A model generated the notes under the pieces. It was not told the origin of the DNA and made no database searches. It worked only from the letters and a program-made list of their open reading frames with translations. A stretch of DNA of 64,000 bases from Carboxylicivirga sp. (lineage in GTDB: Bacteria > Bacteroidota > Bacteroidia > Bacteroidales > Marinilabiliaceae), in the NCBI GenBank assembly GCA_025210475.1, contig JAOARW010000111.1:168758-232757 (forward strand). Reading direction: 5' to 3'. Both the position numbers and the translations under genes were made by a program. The stretch's first letter is position 1; each line of letters begins with the position of its first letter. Positions 17,161-24,052 of the stretch are shown piece after piece.

Positions 17161-18408
17161 ATGACTTCCAGAGAAAGAGTTTTAACAGCTATTCGACATG
17201 AGCAACCAGACAGAGTGCCAATTGATTTGGGGGCAACTCCAAGTTCAGGCATTTCTGCCATTGCCTATAGCAACTTAATTAAACACATAGGTAAAGAACA
17301 TTTACCTGTTCAAATATACGATGTTGTTCAACAGTTGGCACAGCCAGATGATTCTGTATTAAATCAGTTTGGTGTAGATGTAATTGACATCGGTCGTGCC
17401 TTCAATACCAGCCCTGCAGATTGGAAACCTACCACACTGGCCAACGGCGATCAAGCCTTGTATCCATCATGGTTCTCACCAATTGCCCGTGACGATCATT
17501 CATATGTTACCTTCGACGATGATGGCACCACCCAATTGGCCTATATGCCTAAGGGTGCTACTTTCTTCGATCAGACATATTTCCCATACGAAGCTGGTTA
17601 TCCTGACAACTACGATACACTGGATGCTGAAATGGGACGCATATTGTGGGCGCGTTATGCCCATAGTCCATGGGATCATGCTACCGATGATGATTTTTGG
17701 CAACAACTCAGAGCCAAAGCATTGCATTTGCGTGCAACCACCGACAAAGCTTTAATGATTGTATGCGGTTGTAACTTATTTGAGTGGGGTACATTCTTGC
17801 GCCGAATTGATAACTTCTTAATGGATTTAATGATGGATCCTGTAAACGTGGAGAAGCTATTGGATGAGTTATTAAAGCGTCACCTGGCCACTTTAGAAAA
17901 AGTTTGCAAGGCTGTTGGCGATGTGGTTGATATCATCCGTTTTGGTGATGACCTGGGAATGACACAAGGACCATTTATGGATCCTGAAGTTTATCGTCAG
18001 CTATTTAAGCCGCGTCATAAAATTCTTTGTGACTATGTAAAGGCAAATAGTAAAATGCACACCTTTATTCATTCTTGTGGTTCCATTTCATTACTGATGC
18101 CTGACTTAATTGATGCAGGTATTGAAATTTTCAATCCAGTTCAAACCAATGCCGTTAATATGGAACCCGAATTCTTAAAGAAAGAGTTTGGCGATGCTTG
18201 TACCTTCTGGGGTGGAGGTGTTGAAACCGTCGGAACACTTAATAACGGATCTACGCAGCAAGTGCGTGAACAAGTATTAGAGCGTCTTGAAATCATGTCG
18301 AAAGGTGGAGGTTTTGTGTTTAATACGGTTCACAATATTTTGCCAGATGTTCCACCAGAGAATATTGTGGCCATGTTTGATGCGGTTAATGAATTCAATA
18401 ACAAATAG
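17161..18408 (+). CDS. UroD-like (MtaA/CmuA superfamily) corrinoid-dependent methyltransferase, probable substrate demethylase
   Basis: A 415-residue TIM-barrel protein of the uroporphyrinogen decarboxylase superfamily, whose corrinoid branch moves methyl groups between substrates, corrinoid proteins and thiols. It opens with MTSRERVLTAIRHEQPDRVP. The zinc-type motif is HSCG (H304, C306). The usual third ligand, a Cys near the C-terminus, is replaced by FNTVHNILPD with H391; C347 is another candidate ligand. It lies two genes before a corrinoid protein and between a deoxysugar permease and a mutarotase-like gene (5-bp spacing). I infer it is the first methyltransferase, taking a methyl group from an O-methylated sugar. 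It is not hemE: the context and the HxCG motif argue against that. Confidence 0.8.
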   Translation: MTSRERVLTAIRHEQPDRVPIDLGATPSSGISAIAYSNLIKHIGKEHLPVQIYDVVQQLAQPDDSVLNQFGVDVIDIGRAFNTSPADWKPTTLANGDQALYPSWFSPIARDDHSYVTFDDDGTTQLAYMPKGATFFDQTYFPYEAGYPDNYDTLDAEMGRILWARYAHSPWDHATDDDFWQQLRAKALHLRATTDKALMIVCGCNLFEWGTFLRRIDNFLMDLMMDPVNVEKLLDELLKRHLATLEKVCKAVGDVVDIIRFGDDLGMTQGPFMDPEVYRQLFKPRHKILCDYVKANSKMHTFIHSCGSISLLMPDLIDAGIEIFNPVQTNAVNMEPEFLKKEFGDACTFWGGGVETVGTLNNGSTQQVREQVLERLEIMSKGGGFVFNTVHNILPDVPPENIVAMFDAVNEFNNK

Positions 18409-18413
18409 GAACT

Positions 18414-18797
18414 ATGAGCTTGCAAGAAAAAGAATATAAAGTAGCTGAATTATCAGGAGAAACAAAGCGCGTGTGCCTGGCACTTGACTTAAAAGATGAT
18501 CCTGAATTAATGGAGAAATATAAATGGTATCATAAACCAGAGAATAACTGGCAAGAGATTAATGATGGCATTATCGCATCGGGAGTACAAATTATGGATA
18601 TCTACCTGATCGACAACCATATGTTTATGATTTGTGATGTGGCGTCAGAAGCCGATTTTGATGAAGTATGGAATAAAATGGGTACCTATCCTCGCCAGGG
18701 AGAGTGGGCCGAGTTGATGGCAACTTTCCAGCAGGCTTTACCTGGTCGCAAATTAGAGTGGGTCAAAATGGAGCGCGTGTTCACGCTGAATAAGTAA
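18414..18797 (+). CDS. L-rhamnose mutarotase-like protein
   Basis: A 127-residue cytoplasmic protein of the RhaM family, small ferredoxin-fold dimers that interconvert the alpha and beta anomers of L-rhamnose and related 6-deoxysugars. Family features are the active-site YKWYHKPENNWQEIN region, which contains the conserved Tyr and His, then the central GVQIMDIYLIDNHMFMICD strands and a C-terminal Trp. It is longer than the usual roughly 105 residues, with about 10 extra at the N-terminus and a C-terminal extension after LPGRKLEW. It starts 5 bp after the methyltransferase gene and ends 19 bp before the corrinoid protein gene, so it should be translated with them. This is direct evidence that the operon acts on a deoxysugar. 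Confidence 0.85.
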   Translation: MSLQEKEYKVAELSGETKRVCLALDLKDDPELMEKYKWYHKPENNWQEINDGIIASGVQIMDIYLIDNHMFMICDVASEADFDEVWNKMGTYPRQGEWAELMATFQQALPGRKLEWVKMERVFTLNK

Positions 18798-18816
18798 CAA
18801 GGAAAAACAAACAAGC

Positions 18817-19485
18817 ATGAAAGAGATATTTGAAAAACTAGCAACCTGTATTGAATTTGGTAAAATTAATGAAGCAGCACCATATCCGCCAAACCTTAAG
18901 GGAGAACTGGGAGCTGATGAATTAACCCAAGAAGCCCTGGCAAAAGGAGCCACAGCCACACAGATACTTAATGAAGCGCTTATCATTGGCATGGAGAAAA
19001 TTGGTATAAAGTTTCGTGATGGGAAAGTATTTGTACCACAAGTTTTAATGTCGGCTAAAGCCATGGATACAGCTATGCAGCATATCAAGCCACTTCTTCA
19101 GCAGGATGATGTGGAGCAAAAAGGAACTGTGATTATAGGCACTGTTGAAGGTGATTTGCACGATATTGGTAAAAACATTGTAGCCATGATGGTAGAAGGA
19201 AATGGCTGGAATGTAGTTGATCTGGGTACCAATGTTAACGCGGGTGCTTTTAAAAAAGCGGTTGAAGAGAATCCTGGCAGCCATGTGGCATTATCTGCCT
19301 TGCTAACAACAACCATGGCTAATATGGAAAATATCACCAAAGAGCTGAAGGAACAGAATCCTGAAACCCAGGTATTGATTGGTGGAGCACCGGTAGACGA
19401 TACATTTTGCGAAAAAATTGGAGCCGACTGTTATTCTCCTGATCCACAAGGAACAATTGATTACTTAAATAAGTGTATAGCCTAG
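18817..19485 (+). CDS. Corrinoid (B12-binding) methyl carrier protein, MtaC/MtbC-like
   Basis: A 222-residue carrier with the two domains of methanogen/acetogen-type corrinoid proteins and of MetH. A helical cap comes first (about 1-90, TQEALAKGATATQILNEALI), then a Rossmann-type cobalamin domain (about 95-220). The signature D-x-H-x-x-G is present in GDLHDIGKNIV; H115 would be the lower cobalt ligand. The supporting loops are DLGTNVNAGAF and SALLTTTMANM, followed by GGAPVDDTFCEKIGAD. It shuttles a methyl group between two methyltransferases; one is encoded upstream (17161) and one downstream (20559). It has no visible signal sequence, so demethylation occurs in the cytoplasm after import. 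Confidence 0.93.
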   Translation: MKEIFEKLATCIEFGKINEAAPYPPNLKGELGADELTQEALAKGATATQILNEALIIGMEKIGIKFRDGKVFVPQVLMSAKAMDTAMQHIKPLLQQDDVEQKGTVIIGTVEGDLHDIGKNIVAMMVEGNGWNVVDLGTNVNAGAFKKAVEENPGSHVALSALLTTTMANMENITKELKEQNPETQVLIGGAPVDDTFCEKIGADCYSPDPQGTIDYLNKCIA

Positions 19486-19522
19486 TCTCAAACCATCCGA
19501 TTAGTCGGGCTTAAAAAATCGA

Positions 19523-20542
19523 ATGATGAATAAAATTACTATGGCCTGTTTGATATTTCTTGGTTGCTTAACAGCATGTAACACAAAAAAATCAAATCAG
19601 GAACAGGAGTCTGTGAGAAGCTTAGAGGAGTTAAGGACAGAATTCACAAAATTAAAGTTTGGGATGTTTATCCATTTCAATATGGGAACATACCATGAGA
19701 AAGAATGGGTGGCTCCCGGGCAAGATCCTATGTCTTTCAATCCAACAAAACTTGATTTGGAACAATGGGCTGATGCTGCTAAATCGGCCGGAATGAAGTA
19801 TGCTGTTTTAACAACCAAGCACCACGATGGTTTCTGTTTGTGGGACACGAAAACAACAGACTACGATGTGGCTTCAACCCCTGTTAAAGGCCGCGATATT
19901 GTAAAAGAGTATTGCGATGCATTCCGCAGTAAAGGTGTTGAACCACATTTCTATTTTTCCATTTGGGATAGAACTTTGGGTATTGAAGACTCCATCACAT
20001 CAAAGGACATCGAACTCATTAAGATTCAACTAAAAGAGTTATTAACCAACTATGGTAAGATACCAACTCTCACCTTTGATGGCTGGGGACAGTGTGGTAC
20101 CGTATGGACGATGGAGGATTACATAGAGATCAGAGACTTTGTTAAAGCACTGCAACCAGAAATAATGATTACCGATCACTATCAGGTTGTAAGGCACGTG
20201 AAACATGGTTTTCCATTAGAAGAAGCCTATAAGATTAATGACTTCTTGCATTTTGAAGAGCCATCCGGTAAAAACCCCAAAAAGAAAAAATTTGCTCCTG
20301 AAGGTAATAAGTTCGCTGCACACCAGGGGCCAACCATTCAAAGTAAATGGTTCTGGAAAAAAAGGTTCCTTGACGAAGATCCAATGTCGGTTGAAGAGAT
20401 TGTTGATCAGCGCTTAAATGTGCTGGCCGATCGGAACTGTAACCTCCTATTAAATGTAGCTCCAAATCCAGAAGGTTTGATTGATGACAATGTGGTGCAG
20501 CGCCTAAAAGAAGTAGGAGAAGTTTATCTAAACAAAAAATGA
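19523..20542 (+). CDS. GH29-family alpha-L-fucosidase-like lipoprotein
   Basis: A 339-residue secreted lipoprotein (lipobox LTAC, C19) containing the GH29 catalytic barrel. GH29 motifs are clear: KFGMFIHFNMGTY, YAVLTTKHHDGFCLWDT, and FDGW, whose Asp corresponds to the GH29 nucleophile. It lacks the C-terminal beta-sandwich found in most GH29 enzymes, hence the short length. It would release a terminal fucose-like sugar outside the cytoplasmic membrane. Its position inside a corrinoid methyl-transfer operon (37 bp after the corrinoid protein gene, 16 bp before the second methyltransferase) suggests that the sugar it frees is the methylated substrate, for example an O-methyl-L-fucose. Specificity is inferred, not shown. 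Confidence 0.85.
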   Translation: MMNKITMACLIFLGCLTACNTKKSNQEQESVRSLEELRTEFTKLKFGMFIHFNMGTYHEKEWVAPGQDPMSFNPTKLDLEQWADAAKSAGMKYAVLTTKHHDGFCLWDTKTTDYDVASTPVKGRDIVKEYCDAFRSKGVEPHFYFSIWDRTLGIEDSITSKDIELIKIQLKELLTNYGKIPTLTFDGWGQCGTVWTMEDYIEIRDFVKALQPEIMITDHYQVVRHVKHGFPLEEAYKINDFLHFEEPSGKNPKKKKFAPEGNKFAAHQGPTIQSKWFWKKRFLDEDPMSVEEIVDQRLNVLADRNCNLLLNVAPNPEGLIDDNVVQRLKEVGEVYLNKK

Positions 20543-20558
20543 CTAAGAGAAAGATAGT

Positions 20559-21914
20559 ATGAAGGGATTAGAGTTAATTAAAAAGGCCATGCGTCTTGAG
20601 GAAGTGGAGCGTATTCCCTGGGTGCCATTTGTAGGTGCACATGGAGGAGCTTTATTAGGGATGACGGCTACTGAGTTTTTGAAAAGCACCGATAATTTGG
20701 TGGCTGGTGTTAACAAGTCCATTGAGCTATATAAACCCGATGGTATACCTGTAGCATTCGATTTACAGATTGAGGCAGAAGCGTTGGGCTGTGAATTGGT
20801 TTGGGCCGATGACAATCCACCTGCAGTGGTGAGTCACCCATTAACACAAGGTGTTTCTATTGATGATTTAAAAGTACCATGTGCCTGTAAAGGTCGAATT
20901 TCAATGGTAATGGAAGCGACCCGTTTATTGCGCGAGCAACATCCTGATTTGGCATTGTATGGCCTAATTACGGGACCTTTTACATTAGCATTGCATCTAT
21001 TGGGAACTGATATTTTCATGAAGATGTTTGAGGATCCTGAATATGTTCATAAAGTAATGCGGTTTGCTACCGACGTGGCCAAATTCATGTCGGCTAACTA
21101 CATTGAATCGGGGGCTGATGTGGTTGCCCTGGTAGATCCTATGACCAGTCAGATAGATCCAATGTCGTTCGAAACATTTGTATCGCCTTATGTAACTGAA
21201 ATATTCGATTTTGTTAGAGAGAACGATGCATTAAGTTCATTCTTTGTATGTGGTAATGCGCAGCAAAACATTGAGGTGATGTGTCAGTGTAAGCCTGATA
21301 ATGTGTCGATCGATGAGAATATACCGCTCGACTTTGTTAAAGATATCGCCCTTAAGAACAATGTAAGTTTCGGTGGTAATATGAAACTGACTGTTGTTTT
21401 ACTAATGGGTAACGAAGACGACTCACTTCGCGATGCTTTATCATGTATGGATATAGGTGGTCGTAAAGGTTTTATCTTAGCACCTGGTTGCGATTTGGCA
21501 ATGGCAACACCAAAGGAAAACTTGATAGCTGTGGCCGATTTGGTTAACGATGAAATACTTCAAGGAGAGCTGCGTGCTTCTGAGGCTTCAACTTCATCTA
21601 TTGAAAAGCTTGATTTAGATAATCACTGGGATAAAGACAAGGTAGTAGTCGATATTATCACGCTTGATTCATCGTCGTGTGCACCTTGTCAGTACATGGT
21701 TGATGCAGTTAAGCGAGCAGCCGATAAGTTTGGCGATAAGGTGGTTTATAAAGAACATCGCATCAAAGAAAAAGAAGGCGTACAGATGATGGTAACGCTT
21801 GGTGTTCAAAATATTCCAACTGTGGTGATGGATGGCAATGTGGAGTTTATTTCGCAGATTCCCCCAATTGCAAAGTTAGAAGAACGAATGGCGCATCACC
21901 TAAGCTCCAAATAA
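20559..21914 (+). CDS. MtaA-like methyltransferase fused to a C-terminal thioredoxin-like domain
   Basis: A 451-residue protein. Residues about 1-345 are a UroD-type barrel of the methylcobamide:thiol methyltransferase branch: GLELIKKAMRLEEVERIPWVP, then LITGPFTLALHLLG, and the metal-site loops FFVCGN (C231) and LAPGCDLAMATPKEN (C311). The first ligand, normally His two residues before the first Cys, is Phe here (F229). After a linker, about 365-450 form a small thioredoxin/glutaredoxin-like fold with active-site CAPC (C374, C377) and a cis-Pro-like NIPTVV. It is probably the second methyltransferase, moving the methyl group from the corrinoid protein to an acceptor. The disulfide domain may take part in that transfer or keep the site reduced. 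The acceptor is unknown. Confidence 0.82.
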   Translation: MKGLELIKKAMRLEEVERIPWVPFVGAHGGALLGMTATEFLKSTDNLVAGVNKSIELYKPDGIPVAFDLQIEAEALGCELVWADDNPPAVVSHPLTQGVSIDDLKVPCACKGRISMVMEATRLLREQHPDLALYGLITGPFTLALHLLGTDIFMKMFEDPEYVHKVMRFATDVAKFMSANYIESGADVVALVDPMTSQIDPMSFETFVSPYVTEIFDFVRENDALSSFFVCGNAQQNIEVMCQCKPDNVSIDENIPLDFVKDIALKNNVSFGGNMKLTVVLLMGNEDDSLRDALSCMDIGGRKGFILAPGCDLAMATPKENLIAVADLVNDEILQGELRASEASTSSIEKLDLDNHWDKDKVVVDIITLDSSSCAPCQYMVDAVKRAADKFGDKVVYKEHRIKEKEGVQMMVTLGVQNIPTVVMDGNVEFISQIPPIAKLEERMAHHLSSK

Positions 21915-21977
21915 ATAAAGATTAACAATGGTAGTTTGGAGCTGAGTAAGTTTCGAACTGCCATTTTATTTATAATT

Positions 21978-22886
21978 ATGGTAAGTTTTTATTTGCTCAC
22001 AGGTTTTTTAGGAAGTGGAAAAACAACCCTCTTAAAACACTTATTGAATGAGTTGGGGGCAGAGAAACGAATTGCTGTTATTCAGAATGAGTTTGCTCCG
22101 ACAGGTGTTGATGGAAAAGAATTGAAACAAATAAGTGATACATTCAAACTCATAGAAATCAACAATGGTTCGGTATTTTGTGTGTGTCAGTTGAGTAACT
22201 TCATCGATACCATCGAAAAGGTAGTAGGCATCTACCAGCCCGAGATGATTTTTCTGGAAACATCGGGATTAGCGGATCCTATTAGCATTTCAGAGTTATT
22301 GATGCATCCGTCAATAAAAAACACGATACACCTTGAGAAGATTATTACGGTGGTAGATGCCGTTAATTTTGAAAAGGGATTAAGCATGATGCCACGCGTC
22401 CGTCATCAAATTATGGTGGCCGATACAGTGTTAGTCAACAAGTCTGATTTAATGAAGGACTCGTTGGCCAATATTAAGAAGCAGATCAACAAAATATCAC
22501 CTTTTGCTAGTGTTGAACTTGTTACTTTTTGCAATATTAGCATGCAAAAGCTTCTTGAGCCCATACAGAATGAATCGAACTGTCACCAGTTTAAATCCAT
22601 TGAGGCTGGCGGCCGTCCAGAAGAGTTACGCGCTTTGGTATTGCGTACAGGAACTAAAATATCACTCAATCAACTAAAAAAAATTGTTGCTCAATTAAAG
22701 CAAAAATGTGTTCGCATAAAAGGTTTTGTCAATTTAGATGATGATACTTCTATGATGTTTCATACTGTTTTTAATGAGGATGATTACAAAGAAGTGTCAG
22801 ACTATAAGGGACAAACAGAGGTGATTGCTTTTTCATCGAGTTTAAGTTTATCAGAGCTTCGAAAAATGTTTAAAATCCAGAAATAA
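21978..22886 (+). CDS. G3E-family GTPase (CobW/MeaB-like metal or cobalamin chaperone)
   Basis: A P-loop GTPase of about 302 residues. I take the ATG at 21978, which puts the Walker A motif GFLGSGKTT at residues 9-17 as in the family; the upstream TTG at 21936 would add an unnatural leader. Other GTPase elements are the ETSGLADP switch and the guanine-specificity motif NKSD. The metal motif, CxCC in canonical COG0523 proteins, is here FCVCQ with two Cys. The C-terminal CobW domain lies at about 210-300. Such GTPases insert metals or cobalamin, or protect cobalamin enzymes. Its last base overlaps the next ATG, so it probably serves the corrinoid protein of this operon together with the reactivator. 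Confidence 0.85.
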   Translation: MVSFYLLTGFLGSGKTTLLKHLLNELGAEKRIAVIQNEFAPTGVDGKELKQISDTFKLIEINNGSVFCVCQLSNFIDTIEKVVGIYQPEMIFLETSGLADPISISELLMHPSIKNTIHLEKIITVVDAVNFEKGLSMMPRVRHQIMVADTVLVNKSDLMKDSLANIKKQINKISPFASVELVTFCNISMQKLLEPIQNESNCHQFKSIEAGGRPEELRALVLRTGTKISLNQLKKIVAQLKQKCVRIKGFVNLDDDTSMMFHTVFNEDDYKEVSDYKGQTEVIAFSSSLSLSELRKMFKIQK

Positions 22887-23569
22887 TGAATATAAATAAG
22901 TTTTCATATTCGTTTGATGAGTTAGAAATATCTCCCAAAGAGGTGTATCGAACCATGAAAATGGAAGATGAGCCTCCGGAACCAATTCCTGAATTGTTGC
23001 AACAGATATGGGAACAACTACCACAGATTACTGCCATTAATGGTGGTTATCGAATAATCGAAAATCCAATTTTTAATCGTAGTAACTTTTCTGTTACGGT
23101 CGATCAACAACAGTTTTTCCTTGGTAAAACTGTATTTCTAATGCTGCAAAAGGCATCTGCCGTGGCATTGTTTGCCTGTAGTGCCGGCGAAGGCATCAGT
23201 CAATTGTCAAAACAATTGATGGATGCCGGCGATTTAATGGAAGGTTACATTGCCGACACTGCCGGCAGCGTAATTGTTGAAAGAGCCATGGACCGGGTAC
23301 AGGAACAGCTAAAAACCGATATGGCTCGCCACGGTACGCAGATTAGCAATCGTTACAGTCCTGGTTATTGCGATTGGAATGTTCAGGAGCAGCACCAACT
23401 CTTTAGTTTCTTACCCAGTAACTTTTGTGGCATCAGCCTAACTGAATCGGCACTTATGGAGCCCGTCAAGTCAGTAAGTGGCATGATAGGCATCGGCGAA
23501 AAAATTAAATACAATGACTACACTTGCGAGATTTGCACCAGTGTTAACTGTCATATGCGTAAGGTATAG
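22886..23569 (+). CDS. Stand-alone MetH-type cobalamin reactivation domain protein
   Basis: A 227-residue protein resembling the S-adenosylmethionine-binding activation domain of cobalamin-dependent methionine synthase. The conserved core is at about 130-205: DTAGSVIVERAMD, then RYSPGYCDWNVQEQHQLFSF, GISLTESALMEPVKSVSG. The C-terminus adds a Cys motif (C214, C217, C222; TCEICTSVNCH) not found in MetH, possibly a metal or cluster site. In MetH this domain remethylates inactive cob(II)alamin using SAM and an electron, and stand-alone versions are known where MetH lacks it. Here no MetH is nearby, and the ATG overlaps the GTPase stop, so it likely repairs the operon's corrinoid protein. Confidence 0.88.
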   Translation: MNINKFSYSFDELEISPKEVYRTMKMEDEPPEPIPELLQQIWEQLPQITAINGGYRIIENPIFNRSNFSVTVDQQQFFLGKTVFLMLQKASAVALFACSAGEGISQLSKQLMDAGDLMEGYIADTAGSVIVERAMDRVQEQLKTDMARHGTQISNRYSPGYCDWNVQEQHQLFSFLPSNFCGISLTESALMEPVKSVSGMIGIGEKIKYNDYTCEICTSVNCHMRKV

Positions 23570-23571
23570 GT

Positions 23572-23826
23572 ATCGTAGCCTTCTGTTTTTATAAATTCTA
23601 TGGATTACCCCTTGGTAAAAAGGGAGCTGTGAATAAAAAAACCGATCAGTATTGGGAGTTTTATGATCTTAAAACTGATCCTGAAGAAATGTTTAACGAA
23701 TACAGGAACCCAAAATACGCTAAAGTAATTCAGCAATTAAAAACGGAACTTCAGAACTTAAAAGTACAATACAAGGATACTGATGAGGTATATCCTGAGT
23801 TAAAAGAGTTAAGCGGCGCCCTATGA
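23572..23826 (+). pseudogene. C-terminal remnant of a sulfatase
   Basis: Starting within a few bases of the reactivator stop, an open frame of about 80 residues reads FYKFYGLPLGKKGAV and then YWEFYDLKTDPEEMFNEY, followed by a helical tail ending at TGA 23826. WEFYDLKTDPEEM is the hallmark C-terminal segment of S1 sulfatases. There is no catalytic N-terminal part upstream, because the preceding DNA codes for another protein. A GTG at 23629 could start a 65-residue product, but a functional enzyme is impossible. It marks a deletion that brought a former sulfatase gene's 3' end against the corrinoid operon. Confidence 0.8.
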
Positions 23827-23904
23827 TTGATTATTAATAGCGAATTATTATACGAACACTAACAACCTGAATATCTTTAAATATTAACTGGCACTATAAC
23901 ACCA

Positions 23905-23933
23905 AAAGCTATCAGCAGTTTGCCGATAGCTTT
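23905..23933 (+). terminator. Terminator-like hairpin after the corrinoid operon
   Basis: A perfect 9-bp stem, AAAGCTATC / GATAGCTTT, with an 11-nt loop lies 78 bp after the last stop of the plus-strand operon. The T-run is short (TTTAATTGT), so efficiency is uncertain. Confidence 0.6.
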
Positions 23934-23997
23934 AATTGTACCAGATAGGACCTGATCTGATATATTGAACTGTTAGTTAGATCGTTTCTAAAGCATT

Positions 23998-24025
23998 AAA
24001 AGCTGCCAATTATTTTGGCAGCTTT
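23998..24025. terminator. Bidirectional terminator between the corrinoid operon and susD
   Basis: A perfect 11-bp stem, AAAGCTGCCAA / TTGGCAGCTTT, with a 5-nt loop. T-rich sequence follows on the plus strand, and it lies 28 bp after the susD stop on the minus strand. It suits two converging transcripts. Confidence 0.8.
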
Positions 24026-24052
24026 CCTCTTTTATTGCTAAAAATCTCACTA

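Noticed and set aside
17161..21914. Two UroD-like genes as heme-biosynthesis uroporphyrinogen decarboxylase (hemE)
   Set aside because: Both carry HxCG- or CGN/PGC-type metal-site motifs of corrinoid methyltransferases, flank a corrinoid protein gene, and no other heme genes are nearby.
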